Positions 35,222 through 43,574 of a stretch of 64,000 bases of DNA are shown here, one piece after another (within the stretch, counting starts at the first letter, position 1; each line of letters starts with the position of its first letter). The notes beneath the pieces are model-generated. The model ran no database searches and had not been told where the DNA came from. It saw only the letters and a program-made list of their open reading frames with translations. Origin of the DNA: JABJAG01 sp038137215 (GTDB lineage Bacteria; Pseudomonadota; Alphaproteobacteria; UBA6615); NCBI GenBank assembly GCA_038137215.1, contig JAYQBG010000015.1:4996-68995 (forward strand). Direction: 5' to 3'. The position numbers were made by a program, and so were the translations under genes.

Positions 35222-35851
35222 TCAGCTCGACAGGCCGACGGCGCGGCCCAGATAGCTTCGCTCGGTCACATAGCGGGCCAGGAAACGCGCCAGATCGGAG
35301 CGCGCGATCTTCAGATCAAGTCCCCGCGCACTGACCGGGACATCCTCGATAGCCGGCCGGCGAGTGGGTTCATCGGTGAAGGTAGAAGGACGCACAATCG
35401 TCCACTCGAGCCCACTGGCCTTGACCAGTTGCTCCTGCAGTTCGTGATCGCGGAAGATCGGGGCCAGGAGCGCGCCGAACATCACCCGCTTCCACCAGAA
35501 GTTCAGGTTGGACCAACTCTCATACGCGCCGAGGGTTGACTGGCAAATCAGGCGCCTGACGCCATGAGCTTGCATGGCCCGGATGATATTCAGGGTGCCC
35601 TTCGAGCGAATGACGCTCTAGCGCGACATGCCGGCGCCAAGAGTGATGACAACAGCATCATGGCCTGCGATGGCGTCGAGGACGTCACTGGCGTCCAACG
35701 CATCGCCCGCGACAAGCGAAAGCTTGGGCTCTGTCATGGCCAGTTTCCCAGGGTTGCGGGCAAAGGCTATGACGTCGTGGCCTGCCTTGAGAAGTTCCTC
35801 GACGGCCAGATGACCGACGCTGCCGGTGGCTCCGGATACGGAGACGTTCAT
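35222..35851 (-). pseudogene. NAD(P)-binding Rossmann protein (atypical SDR) broken by TAG
   Basis: Frame of 210 codons from the ATG at 35851, which has AGGAGA upstream. The N-terminal Rossmann motif SVSGATGSVGHLAVEELLKA is intact, and the later part continues NIIRAMQAHGVRRLICQST and TIVRPSTFTDEP, as in NAD(P)H-binding (NmrA/YwnB-like) proteins. A TAG at 35620-35618 (codon 78) falls within ...LGAGMSR-stop-SVIRSKGT; the frame continues without shift, so a CAG or GAG to TAG change is the simple explanation. It is divergent from tetR and carries the operators in its promoter, so it is the likely target of that repressor. A C-terminal piece could be re-initiated only at an internal ATG at 35575. 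Confidence 0.85.
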
Positions 35852-35888
35852 TGCAATTCTCCTGTGGGGTCCGGAGCAAGCGTTGAAA

Positions 35889-35945
35889 TTGACACTGTGT
35901 AAAGTTGACAAGGTGTCAATAGTCGATAAATTGACATGATGTCAA
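35889..35945. promoter_or_regulatory. Three TTGACA-N3-TGTCAA operators for TetR
   Basis: Palindromes of 15 bp at 35889-35903 (TTGACA CTG TGTAAA, one mismatch), 35905-35919 (TTGACA AGG TGTCAA, perfect) and 35931-35945 (TTGACA TGA TGTCAA, perfect). The last covers the tetR ATG at 35936. Centre spacings are 16 and 26 bp. The half-sites equal the -35 consensus TTGACA, so a bound repressor would occlude both divergent promoters. Confidence 0.82.
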
Positions 35946-36526
35946 GTGATCAGATCGATACCAAAACCCGTATTCTCGACACCACGTGGAACCTGTTGGA
36001 ATCCGGAGATAAAGCCGTTCGAATGTCCGATATTGCGAAAGCAGTGGGCATCAGCCGTCAGGCGCTCTACCTGCATTTCCCGAATCGCGCGGAACTTCTC
36101 GTGGCGACGACGCGTCACATAGATGCCGTGAAGAACGTTGACGCGCGACTTGCACAGAGCCGGTCTGCAGCTTCCGGAATTGAGCGGTTGCATGCCTTCG
36201 TTCAGGCCTGGGGCGGCTACATTCCCGATATACATGGCATTTCCGTTGCGCTGCGCGCCATGCGCGAGAGTGACAAGGCAGCCGCCATGGCATGGGATGA
36301 CCGGATGCTGGCGGTTCGGCACGGATGTGAAGCGGTGGTGCGCGCGATCGCTGCAAATGGAGACCTCAGGAGCGAACTCGCCGAGCAGACGGCGACGGAC
36401 CTTCTCTGGACCCTGCTTTCTGTCGAAAACTGGGAGCGCCTGGTTCGTGACTGCGGTTGGTCACAGGCGGCTTACGAGCAAACAATGAGAGAAACTACTG
36501 AAGCTGCATTGTTGGCAAGTCACTGA
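35936..36526 (+). CDS. TetR-family transcriptional repressor
   Basis: Regulator of 196 residues, with an N-terminal helix-turn-helix (about 12-58): RILDTTWNLLESGDKAVRMS, then DIAKAVGISRQALYLHFPNR. The C-terminal ligand domain is variable and ends QTMRETTEAALLASH. Its start codon lies within the third of a row of palindromes; an internal ATG at 35939 would remove one residue. It probably represses itself and the divergent NAD(P)-binding protein. Ligand unknown. Confidence 0.9.
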   Translation: MMSSDQIDTKTRILDTTWNLLESGDKAVRMSDIAKAVGISRQALYLHFPNRAELLVATTRHIDAVKNVDARLAQSRSAASGIERLHAFVQAWGGYIPDIHGISVALRAMRESDKAAAMAWDDRMLAVRHGCEAVVRAIAANGDLRSELAEQTATDLLWTLLSVENWERLVRDCGWSQAAYEQTMRETTEAALLASH

Positions 36527-36599
36527 CCGGCCGCTTTGTCCGCATGGCGGTCATCCGGCCATGGCTTGGGTGACGAGTCCGAAATGTGTCGGGGTCAGA

Positions 36600-37400
36600 T
36601 CACCCGTCAGTGGTGAGAATACCGAGCGCCGCTGCGTGGACGGCTGAATCCCCGGCGGCGAGAACGGAACCCGGTGAATCGATCCGCAGGGGAAGTCCCT
36701 CCCAGTCAGTGATGGTGCCGCCCGCACTTTCGACGATTACGGCATGGGACAGGTAATCATAGGGCTGCATGCCGCTTTCCACGGCCAGGTCAGTCTCACC
36801 GGATGCGACCATGGCGTAGGCCCAGGCGTCGGTGCCAAAACGCACATCGCGCATCGCGGGTTTCAGGCGCGCATAACGTATGCCGTCAGCCTCGTCGAAC
36901 ATGTCCGGTGAGGTGGTGCAGGCCCGTGCCGCGGCCAGCGACGGGCAGGCGCGAACCCGACAGGCCTTACCGGTCTCGCCGCGCCCCCAGTGCAGAGCCG
37001 GTCCGCCGCGCACTGCCATCCAGCGCTCGTCCAGTGCCGGGTAGGCGTTCAGTCCCAGCACCGGGTCGCCGTCGCGCACCAGGGCGATCAGGGTGGCAAA
37101 CAGCGGAATGCCGTTGATGAAGGCGCGGGTCCCGTCGATCGGGTCCAGCACCCAGACGAATTCGGAGTCCGTGCGTTCGGCACCGTGTTCCTCACCCAGA
37201 ATGCCATGCTCGGGGAAGGCCTCGTTGATGAGGGCCCGCATCGCGGCTTCGGCGTCGCGATCAGCCAGGGTCACCGGGCTGTCATCGTCCTTGGTTTCAA
37301 TGGCCAGATTGGTGCGGAACAATTCCATGGCGGCCGTCCCGGCGGTGTCGGCCAGGCGGTGGGCCAGAACACCGAAGGCGGGATCGAACGGTTCGGTCAA
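36600..37400 (-). CDS. hisN: Inositol-monophosphatase-family phosphatase, HisN-like histidinol-phosphatase
   Basis: Mg2+-dependent phosphatase of 266 residues. Metal-site motifs are GILGEEHG (Glu), LDPIDGTRAFINGIP and the third Asp in MQPYDYLSHAV. The WVLDPIDGTRAFI wording and the 260-residue length match HisN, which dephosphorylates histidinol phosphate in histidine synthesis. FBPase/SuhB-like paralogs are possible, as no other his genes are adjacent. Divergent in direction from the neighbouring tetR across 73 bp with nothing recognisable. Confidence 0.8.
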   Translation of the reverse strand: MTEPFDPAFGVLAHRLADTAGTAAMELFRTNLAIETKDDDSPVTLADRDAEAAMRALINEAFPEHGILGEEHGAERTDSEFVWVLDPIDGTRAFINGIPLFATLIALVRDGDPVLGLNAYPALDERWMAVRGGPALHWGRGETGKACRVRACPSLAAARACTTSPDMFDEADGIRYARLKPAMRDVRFGTDAWAYAMVASGETDLAVESGMQPYDYLSHAVIVESAGGTITDWEGLPLRIDSPGSVLAAGDSAVHAAALGILTTDG

Positions 37401-37472
37401 GGCGGCGGCTCCCCAAAGACAAAGCGGCGCTTCCGCGCCGATTTGAAGATAGCCGCTTTCGGGTGCGCCTGA

Positions 37473-38015
37473 CTACTGCGCCGGAATGGGCGGCGGATTG
37501 TCGGCGAACTGCCGCAGATAGGCGATGACATTGGCGCGGTCCTGAACCTTGCTCAGGCCCGCAAAGTTCATCTTCGTACCCGGCGCGTAGTCCTTCGGCT
37601 TGGCGAAGAAGGCGTTCAGGTTCTCGTAGTCCCAGGGCTCTTCGATCGACATGAGCGCATCGGAATAGGCAAAACTCGGCTCGTGCCCCTTTTCGGAGCC
37701 GACCACGTTGTATAGGTTCGGCCCAACCTTGTTGGCGCCGCCCTTCTCCACAGAATGGCAAGTGGCGCAGCGTTTAAAGGCGCGCTCACCGGCCGCCGGG
37801 TCGGCCGAAGCCAGCAGCGGCAGGACGGGATCAAGCGTCTTTTCAACCGGCGCAGCCGCAGCCACCTGGGTGCCGTCTTCCGGCACATCGACCGCATAGG
37901 CGTTGATGTCGAGATGTTCGGTGTGGGTCACCTCATCAATCGCCACGCCAATCGCAAACGCGACCGTCAGTGCGATCAACGCCGATCCCCAGACCTTGTA
38001 GAATTCGCCACCCAT
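37473..38015 (-). CDS. Membrane-anchored class I c-type cytochrome
   Basis: Cytochrome of 180 residues tethered by one N-terminal TM helix (about 8-27) and a flexible Ala/Pro linker (about 50-68). The heme site is CATCH (Cys83, Cys86, His87) and the axial methionine is in PGTKMNFAGL. It resembles the CycM/cy-type cytochromes of alphaproteobacteria that shuttle electrons from the bc1 complex to oxidases while membrane-anchored. It precedes divergent kdsB, the common alphaproteobacterial synteny cytochrome c-kdsB-pheA. Confidence 0.88.
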   Translation of the reverse strand: MGGEFYKVWGSALIALTVAFAIGVAIDEVTHTEHLDINAYAVDVPEDGTQVAAAAPVEKTLDPVLPLLASADPAAGERAFKRCATCHSVEKGGANKVGPNLYNVVGSEKGHEPSFAYSDALMSIEEPWDYENLNAFFAKPKDYAPGTKMNFAGLSKVQDRANVIAYLRQFADNPPPIPAQ

Positions 38016-38210
38016 AACTCAATTACCCCGTATCAACCGGATCGATCGTGAGGCGTAATCAGCCGCACGCCGCGAATTTAGCGAGCGGACAATCGCCTGT
38101 CCACGCGGGAGACGGTTCCGTTCGCGTCGAGGGACATATATCTTTCACACCACCGACCGGCCAGCGCTGATCGGTATCTCGCGGCATTAGGTCGCAGCGC
38201 TCGCAGAGGG

Positions 38211-38981
38211 ATGAAAAAGCTGACGAATTCAACACCAGATCGCGTGTCACCGCACAATCCCGTGGTCCTGATTCCGGCCCGTATGGCCTCAACCCGCCTG
38301 CCGGGCAAACCGCTGGCCGATATCGCCGGTCTGCCGATGATCGTGCAGTGCCTGCGGCGCGCCGAAGAGGCAGAGGTGGGACCGGTCGTGATCGCCTGTT
38401 CCGAACGCGAGGTGGCGGAAGCGGTCGAGGCTGCGGGCGGGCGGGCTGTTTTGACCGATCCGGACCTGCCATCGGGTTCGGACCGTATTTTTGCCGCGCT
38501 CGAGACCTTCGATCCGGACGGGACCCATGATGCGATCGTCAATCTGCAGGGGGACCTGCCGACCCTCGACCCGGCGGTGGTACGCGCCTGTGTGGCCGTG
38601 CTCGATAATCCCGACGTGGATATCTCGACGGCCGTGTGCGCCATCTCTGAAGAGAGCGAACGGACCAATCCCAATGTGGTGAAAGCGGTGCTGGCGCTCG
38701 GGGACGGTGCGCAAAGCGGGCGCGCCCTGTATTTCAGCCGGGCGACTGTTCCGACCGGGCCGGGGGATCACTTCCACCATATCGGGCTCTACGCCTATCG
38801 GCGCGATGCGCTGGCCCGGTTCGTTGCGCTGCCGGCCAGTCCGCTTGAGACCCGTGAGAAGCTGGAGCAATTGCGCGCCCTTGAGGTGGGTATGCGCATC
38901 GATGCGGCCCTCGTTGACACCGTTCCGCTCGGTGTCGATACTCCCGCCGATCTTGAGCGCGCGCGTGCTTCGCTGGCTTAG
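38211..38981 (+). CDS. kdsB: 3-deoxy-manno-octulosonate cytidylyltransferase
   Basis: CMP-Kdo synthetase, which activates Kdo with CTP for lipopolysaccharide core assembly. The 256 residues are typical. The nucleotide-binding N-terminus is VVLIPARMASTRLPGKPLAD, and NLQGDLPTLDP supplies the Mg/CTP site. PGDHFHHIGLYAYRRDALAR and LEQLRALEVGMRIDAAL are family signatures. A 195-bp spacer to the divergent cytochrome gene holds the promoters but no clear operator. Translation starts with an ATG and GAGGG seven bases upstream. Confidence 0.95.
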   Translation: MKKLTNSTPDRVSPHNPVVLIPARMASTRLPGKPLADIAGLPMIVQCLRRAEEAEVGPVVIACSEREVAEAVEAAGGRAVLTDPDLPSGSDRIFAALETFDPDGTHDAIVNLQGDLPTLDPAVVRACVAVLDNPDVDISTAVCAISEESERTNPNVVKAVLALGDGAQSGRALYFSRATVPTGPGDHFHHIGLYAYRRDALARFVALPASPLETREKLEQLRALEVGMRIDAALVDTVPLGVDTPADLERARASLA

Positions 38982-39019
38982 CAGGCTCGCGCGTTTTTGA
39001 TGAAAGAACCATTCCAATC

Positions 39020-39889
39020 ATGAGCGACCAGACCGAGACGGCCGGCGACCCGGCGAAAACCATCGCGTATCAGGGAGTCCCTGGTGCCAATTCACACATC
39101 GCATCTCAGCAGGCCTTTCCGGACATGACCCCTCTGCCCTGCGCGACGTTTGAGGATGCGTTTGCTGCCGTCGAGACCGAGAACCGGGCGGCCCTGGCGA
39201 TGATTCCGATCGAGAACACGCTGGGCGGACGGGTTGCGGACATTCATCACCTGTTGCCGGAATCCAAACTCTATATCGTGCGCGAGCACTATCTGGGTGT
39301 GCAGCATCAGCTGCTGGGCACCCGGGATGCCACGCTCGAAGAACTGGTCGAGGTGCGCTCCCATCCCCAGGCATTGGCTCAGTGCCGCGAGCAGCTCGCC
39401 GAACTCGGCGTGCGGACCCTGGCCCGGGCGGATACGGCGGGCTCGGCGAAGGAAATCGCTGAAATCGGCGATCCGACCATCGGGGCGCTTGCCCCGGCCT
39501 TGGCGGCAGAGATCTATGACCTGCAGGTGCTGCGCTCGCGCTTCGAAGACCGGATCGGCAACACGACGCGCTTTGTGGTGCTGTCGCGCGCGCGCCGGGA
39601 TCCGGACCCCAATGACGGTCCGTCCATGACGTCGCTGATCTTCGAGGTGCGTTCCGTTCCCGCTGCGCTCTACAAGGCGCTGGGCGGGTTTGCGACCAAT
39701 GGTGTGAATATCACCAAGCTGGAGAGCTATATCTCGGGCGAGAAATTCTCGGTCGCGCGTTTCTATGCGGAGATCGAGGGCCACCCGGCAGACCCCAGCG
39801 TGGCCCAGGCCTTCGAGGAACTGGACTATTTCTCGAAGAATGTCCGGGTGCTCGGCGTCTATCCGCGAAACGATTTCCGGAATCACTAG
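39020..39889 (+). CDS. pheA: Prephenate dehydratase
   Basis: Converts prephenate to phenylpyruvate in phenylalanine biosynthesis. The 289 residues have no chorismate-mutase domain. The dehydratase part (about 14-190) shows AYQGVPGANSHIASQQAFP, AMIPIENTLGGRVADI and the invariant Thr-Arg-Phe of NTTRFVV. The ACT domain follows with FEVRSVPAALYKALGGFATN and GVNITKLESYISG, the allosteric phenylalanine site. It lies 38 nt after kdsB and is likely cotranscribed. Confidence 0.95.
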   Translation: MSDQTETAGDPAKTIAYQGVPGANSHIASQQAFPDMTPLPCATFEDAFAAVETENRAALAMIPIENTLGGRVADIHHLLPESKLYIVREHYLGVQHQLLGTRDATLEELVEVRSHPQALAQCREQLAELGVRTLARADTAGSAKEIAEIGDPTIGALAPALAAEIYDLQVLRSRFEDRIGNTTRFVVLSRARRDPDPNDGPSMTSLIFEVRSVPAALYKALGGFATNGVNITKLESYISGEKFSVARFYAEIEGHPADPSVAQAFEELDYFSKNVRVLGVYPRNDFRNH

Positions 39890-39897
39890 ATCGCCCG

Positions 39898-39989
39898 CGT
39901 CATTGCGAGGGGCAAAGGCCCGCGGCAATCCAGAGCGACCTCGTCACGCGCTACGGCGGCTGGATTGCTTCACTGCGTTCGCAATGACG
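39898..39989. repeat. Family B repeat, copy 3
   Basis: Palindromic unit with outer arms CGTCATTGCGAG and CGCAATGACG, in the spacer between convergent pheA and nudC. Its centre differs from the other copies. Confidence 0.85.
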
Positions 39990-40017
39990 GGCTCGTATGG
40001 ACTGCGGCCACGGCTGC

Positions 40018-40932
40018 TCACCCCTCGGCAAGCCATTCCTCGATCAGGCGGCGGGCGATGGAGTCCGGGCGAGGCAGCTGGACCTCGGAGTCCGGCGTGA
40101 TCGCCTTGAGTTCATCCCGGGACATCCAGTCGGCCGACAGCAACTCGACCGGATCGATGGTCAATTCGGTGGTCAGCGCGCGGGCGCGGAAGCCGACCAT
40201 CAGTGAGGACGGGAAGGGCCAGGGCTGGGAGTGCTGATACTCCACATCGGTGATCTGCACGCCGACCTCCTCCATCACCTCGCGGGCGACGCAGTCTTCC
40301 AGCGTCTCACCGGGCTCCAGAAACCCGGCCAGGACGGACTGCATCTTGCCCTGAAAGCGTGGCGCCTTGCCCATGATGATCCGGTCCTCGTCGTAGATCA
40401 GCATGATGCAGGCCACATCGGTACGCGGGAAATGTACTGCGTTGCAGGACTGATCCATGCAACGGCGCTGATGTCCGGCGGCCTCGCTGCGGGTCGGTGT
40501 TCCACAGACCCCGCAGAAGCGATGACGCTGGTGCCAGTAATTGATGCCGCGGGCATAGGCCAGAAGATTGCCCTGCTCGTGCCCGATATAGGGGCCGACC
40601 TTGCGCAGGTCTTCGAAAACACCCGCAGCACCCAGAACTTCGTGCTCATGGGGGTCCTCGATATGGCTGACATCGAGGGTGAAATAGGCCGTTCCGTCGA
40701 CCAGGCCGAGCAGAACGGGCTCGACCTCCTCGCTGCGCAGGGTTTCCACATGGCTGACTTCGAGGATCGCGGCTTCGACGGATTCGGTGCCGGTGACCAG
40801 ATTGTTGTGCTGCCAAACGGGGAGAAGCCGTGTGGTGGTGCTGGTCAGCTGTTCGCGAAGCCAGGTTTCATCCTTGCGAAGGTGGGAAACCCGGTCGAGA
40901 TACTCGCTCGAATAGAAATTTGTGCGCGCCAT
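40018..40932 (-). CDS. nudC: NAD+ diphosphatase
   Basis: Nudix hydrolase cleaving NAD(H), and decapping NAD-RNA in E. coli. The 304 residues include an N-terminal domain, a zinc ribbon (FCGVCGTPT...RCMDQSC, four cysteines) and a Nudix box reading GFLEPGETLEDCVAREVMEEVG in pieces: GFLEPGETLE then REVMEEVGV. The NudC-specific SQPWPFPSSLM follows the Nudix box, the segment that distinguishes NudC from other Nudix enzymes. It is divergent from the SRP RNA gene. Confidence 0.95.
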   Translation of the reverse strand: MARTNFYSSEYLDRVSHLRKDETWLREQLTSTTTRLLPVWQHNNLVTGTESVEAAILEVSHVETLRSEEVEPVLLGLVDGTAYFTLDVSHIEDPHEHEVLGAAGVFEDLRKVGPYIGHEQGNLLAYARGINYWHQRHRFCGVCGTPTRSEAAGHQRRCMDQSCNAVHFPRTDVACIMLIYDEDRIIMGKAPRFQGKMQSVLAGFLEPGETLEDCVAREVMEEVGVQITDVEYQHSQPWPFPSSLMVGFRARALTTELTIDPVELLSADWMSRDELKAITPDSEVQLPRPDSIARRLIEEWLAEG

Positions 40933-41074
40933 GGTGTTTCGGATTGTTTTTATGGATGACGGGCGAATGCCCCGGAACGAGCGCTTAGGGTGTCACAGCC
41001 ACGTGGCTGTGGAAAGACGCAGGCAGAAACTATGTGTGGGAGTTTATCGCCGGCCCCGATCTGATATAGTCCGC

Positions 41075-41173
41075 GTGGGAGGCCGGGCGGACAGGCATCT
41101 CGCCAACCCGGTCAGGTCCGGAAGGAAGCAGCCGTAACGAGTTTCGCCTGGGTCGTATCAACCGGTCTCCCAC
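41075..41173 (+). ncRNA. ffs: Signal recognition particle RNA, small bacterial type
   Basis: About 99 nt. The universally conserved SRP54-binding core GGTCAGGTCCGGAAGGAAGC is at 41110-41129, followed by AGCCGTAACGAG. The ends GTGGGAG (41075-41081) and CTCCCAC (41167-41173) pair to close the helix. A possible -10 (TATAGT, 41065-41070) precedes it. It lies directly before dnaX, as is common in alphaproteobacteria. Confidence 0.95.
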
Positions 41174-41234
41174 TTCGAACACCGAATCGGATATTCGTGT
41201 TCCTGTCGCTATCTCGGGAAAGCATTCGCCGTTC

Positions 41235-43229
41235 ATGACTGTCGAAAACGAAGGCCCCACGGACGATCTGCTCAACGCAGATTCCGACGAGTCTGAGGAC
41301 GGCAGCCCGACCATCGACGATCCCAATCAGGCGAGTTTTCTCGATGCACCGCCGGAATCGCCACCGGAAACGGCGGCGCCTGAATCGACCGCCGAGACTC
41401 CTGCGCCCGCGCCGGAACCTGAACCGGCCCCCGCTGCAAAGCCTGCGACCGCGGCTCCGCCGACAACCGATAACGCTCACGAGGTTGACGAGGTTGATGA
41501 GGCCTATCAGGTCCTCGCGCGCAAATACCGGCCTCAGAATTTCAGCGAAGTCATCGGACAGGAAGCGCTGGTCCAGACCCTGACCAACGCGTTCGAACTC
41601 GACCGCGTGGCCCATGCCTTTATCCTGACCGGCGTGCGCGGTGTGGGGAAGACAACGACCGCGCGGATCATTGCCAAATGCCTCAACGCGGCCGGTGGAC
41701 CGACCATCGACCCGGCCCCGAATGACGAACAGAGCATCGCCATCACCGAGGACCGCCATCCCGATGTGATCGAGGTCGATGCGGCGAGCCGCACCGGCGT
41801 TGACGATATTCGAGAAATCCTCGACGGCGTGCGCTATCGGCCGGTCTTCGGACGCTACAAGGTCTATATCATCGACGAAGTGCACATGCTTTCGCGCCAT
41901 GCCTTCAACGCGTTGCTGAAGACGCTGGAAGAGCCGCCCGAACATGTGAAGTTCATTTTCGCGACCACGGAAATTCGCAAGGTTCCGGTGACCGTGCTGT
42001 CGCGCTGCCAGCGCTTTGATCTGCGCCGGATCAATGCCGATGACCTGATTGCCCATTTCAGCAGGATCGCGGACGCAGAAGGCGCGAAGCTGGAAGACGG
42101 CGCCATGCGCCTGATCGCCCGGGCGGCCGACGGCTCGGTGCGGGACGGACTCTCACTGCTCGACCAGACGATCTCTGCTCATTGTTCGAACGGCGCGACC
42201 GCCACGGAAGACGACGTTCGCAAGATGCTGGGCACGGCCGACAGCGCGGCGGTGTTCGACATCTTCGAAGCCCTGATGGCCGGACGTACGGCCGATGCGC
42301 TCAATGGTCTTGGCGCGCTCTACGATTCCGGGGCCGATCCGCTGGCCGTGTTACAGGATCTGCTGGAACTCAGCCACTGGATCACCCGGGTGAAGCTGGT
42401 GCCGAAGGCCGTCGACGACTCCTCCGTGTCCGAGCTCGAACGTGTACGCGGTCGCGAGATGGCCGATAAGCTCGGTGTTGCGATCCTGTCGCGGGCCTGG
42501 CAGATGCTGCTCAAGGGTGTGGGCGAAGTTCAGCGCGCGCCGTCGGTGATGCCCGCGGCCGAGATGGTGCTGATCCGCCTGGCCCATGCCGCGGATATGC
42601 CGCCGCCCGGCGATATCATCAAGAAACTCGAAGGCGAAACCGCGCCCGCCGGTTCTCCGGCCGCTCCCTCTTCGGAGGGTGCCGGCGCACCGCCGCCGAA
42701 CGGCGGCAGCGCGCAGGCCGTTTCGGCCGGGACGACCGGCACGACACAGGCCGCCGCGGAGCCGCAACCCGAGATGCAGCCGGAGCAGGCAGCGGAACCG
42801 ACCGCGCTGGCCGATCCCGAGAACTACCGCGCGCTGGTCGCCTTGTTCGCCACCAAGCGTGAAATGACCCTGCGCAATCACCTGTTTGCCAATGTGCGTC
42901 TGGTGTCCTACGAGCCCGGACGGCTGGAGTTTCAGCCCACCGAGCACGCGCCCTCGGACCTGCCGGGCCAGGTGCTCAACAAGCTGCGCGAATGGTGCGG
43001 CAACCACTGGCAGGTCAGCGTCTCGCGCGATCAGGGCCAGGCGACCCTGGCCGAGCAGGATCAGGCCGCGGAAAGCGCGGCCCACGAACAGGCCGTAGAA
43101 AATCCCGTGGTGCGCGCTGCGCTCGAGGCATTCCCGGGCGCGCGGATCGAACGGGTCGTCAGCCGCGAGGCGATGACCGAAGAACCCGCGGCCGATGATG
43201 TGCCGATTGAAATCGAGGATGACGAATGA
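41235..43229 (+). CDS. dnaX: DNA polymerase III subunit gamma/tau
   Basis: Clamp-loader ATPase of 664 residues. An acidic, Pro/Ala-rich extension of about 90 residues precedes YQVLARKYRPQNFSEVIGQE. Walker A is GVRGVGKTTT (from residue 133), the DExH-like Walker B is VYIIDEVHMLS, and sensor-1 ATTEIRKVP follows. The usual zinc-module cysteines are absent: the segment CLNAAGGPTIDPAPNDEQS keeps only the first Cys. The Ala/Pro/Gln-rich linker at about 475-515 and tau-specific C-terminal domain complete the protein. No frameshift signal for gamma was seen. The stop overlaps ybaB by 4 nt. Confidence 0.95.
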   Translation: MTVENEGPTDDLLNADSDESEDGSPTIDDPNQASFLDAPPESPPETAAPESTAETPAPAPEPEPAPAAKPATAAPPTTDNAHEVDEVDEAYQVLARKYRPQNFSEVIGQEALVQTLTNAFELDRVAHAFILTGVRGVGKTTTARIIAKCLNAAGGPTIDPAPNDEQSIAITEDRHPDVIEVDAASRTGVDDIREILDGVRYRPVFGRYKVYIIDEVHMLSRHAFNALLKTLEEPPEHVKFIFATTEIRKVPVTVLSRCQRFDLRRINADDLIAHFSRIADAEGAKLEDGAMRLIARAADGSVRDGLSLLDQTISAHCSNGATATEDDVRKMLGTADSAAVFDIFEALMAGRTADALNGLGALYDSGADPLAVLQDLLELSHWITRVKLVPKAVDDSSVSELERVRGREMADKLGVAILSRAWQMLLKGVGEVQRAPSVMPAAEMVLIRLAHAADMPPPGDIIKKLEGETAPAGSPAAPSSEGAGAPPPNGGSAQAVSAGTTGTTQAAAEPQPEMQPEQAAEPTALADPENYRALVALFATKREMTLRNHLFANVRLVSYEPGRLEFQPTEHAPSDLPGQVLNKLREWCGNHWQVSVSRDQGQATLAEQDQAAESAAHEQAVENPVVRAALEAFPGARIERVVSREAMTEEPAADDVPIEIEDDE

Positions 43230-43555
43230 AGAACCTTGGCAACCTGATGAAGCAGGCCCAGGAAATGCAGGCCAAGATGGCCGAGATGCAGGACCGCCTC
43301 GCCGAACTCACCGTGGAAGGCTCGTCGGGTGGCGGCATGGTCGTTGTTACCCTGTCGGGCAAGAGCGAGATGAAGGGCGTGCGGATTGATCCGTCCCTGA
43401 TGAATGGCGACGAGGCCGAAATTCTCGAGGACCTGATCGTCGCCGCCCATGCCGATGCCAAGGCCAAGGCCGAAGCGCGTATGGCCGAAGAGATGAAGGA
43501 AGTCACCGGGGGGCTTAACCTGCCGCCGGGCATGAACCTCCCCTTCGGCAACTGA
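43226..43555 (+). CDS. ybaB: YbaB/EbfC-family nucleoid-associated protein
   Basis: Small DNA-binding protein of 109 residues forming tweezer-like dimers. Recognisable are MKNLGNLMKQAQEMQAKMAE (coiled coil), VEGSSGGGMVVVTLSGKSEM and VRIDPSLMNGDEAEILEDLI. The start overlaps the dnaX stop (ATGA) and recR follows 19 nt downstream, the near-universal dnaX-ybaB-recR cluster. Confidence 0.95.
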   Translation: MKNLGNLMKQAQEMQAKMAEMQDRLAELTVEGSSGGGMVVVTLSGKSEMKGVRIDPSLMNGDEAEILEDLIVAAHADAKAKAEARMAEEMKEVTGGLNLPPGMNLPFGN

Positions 43556-43574
43556 GCGCGGCGCACGCGGCGGC

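Noticed and set aside
7126..35620. Genetic code change or programmed suppression of TAG
   Set aside because: TAG is the normal terminator of several intact genes here (lysR, pheA, the LLM gene, MFS), and no suppressor tRNA is visible in the window.
42600..42760. Programmed frameshift making DnaX gamma
   Set aside because: No A-rich slippery heptamer with a following hairpin was found in the linker region.
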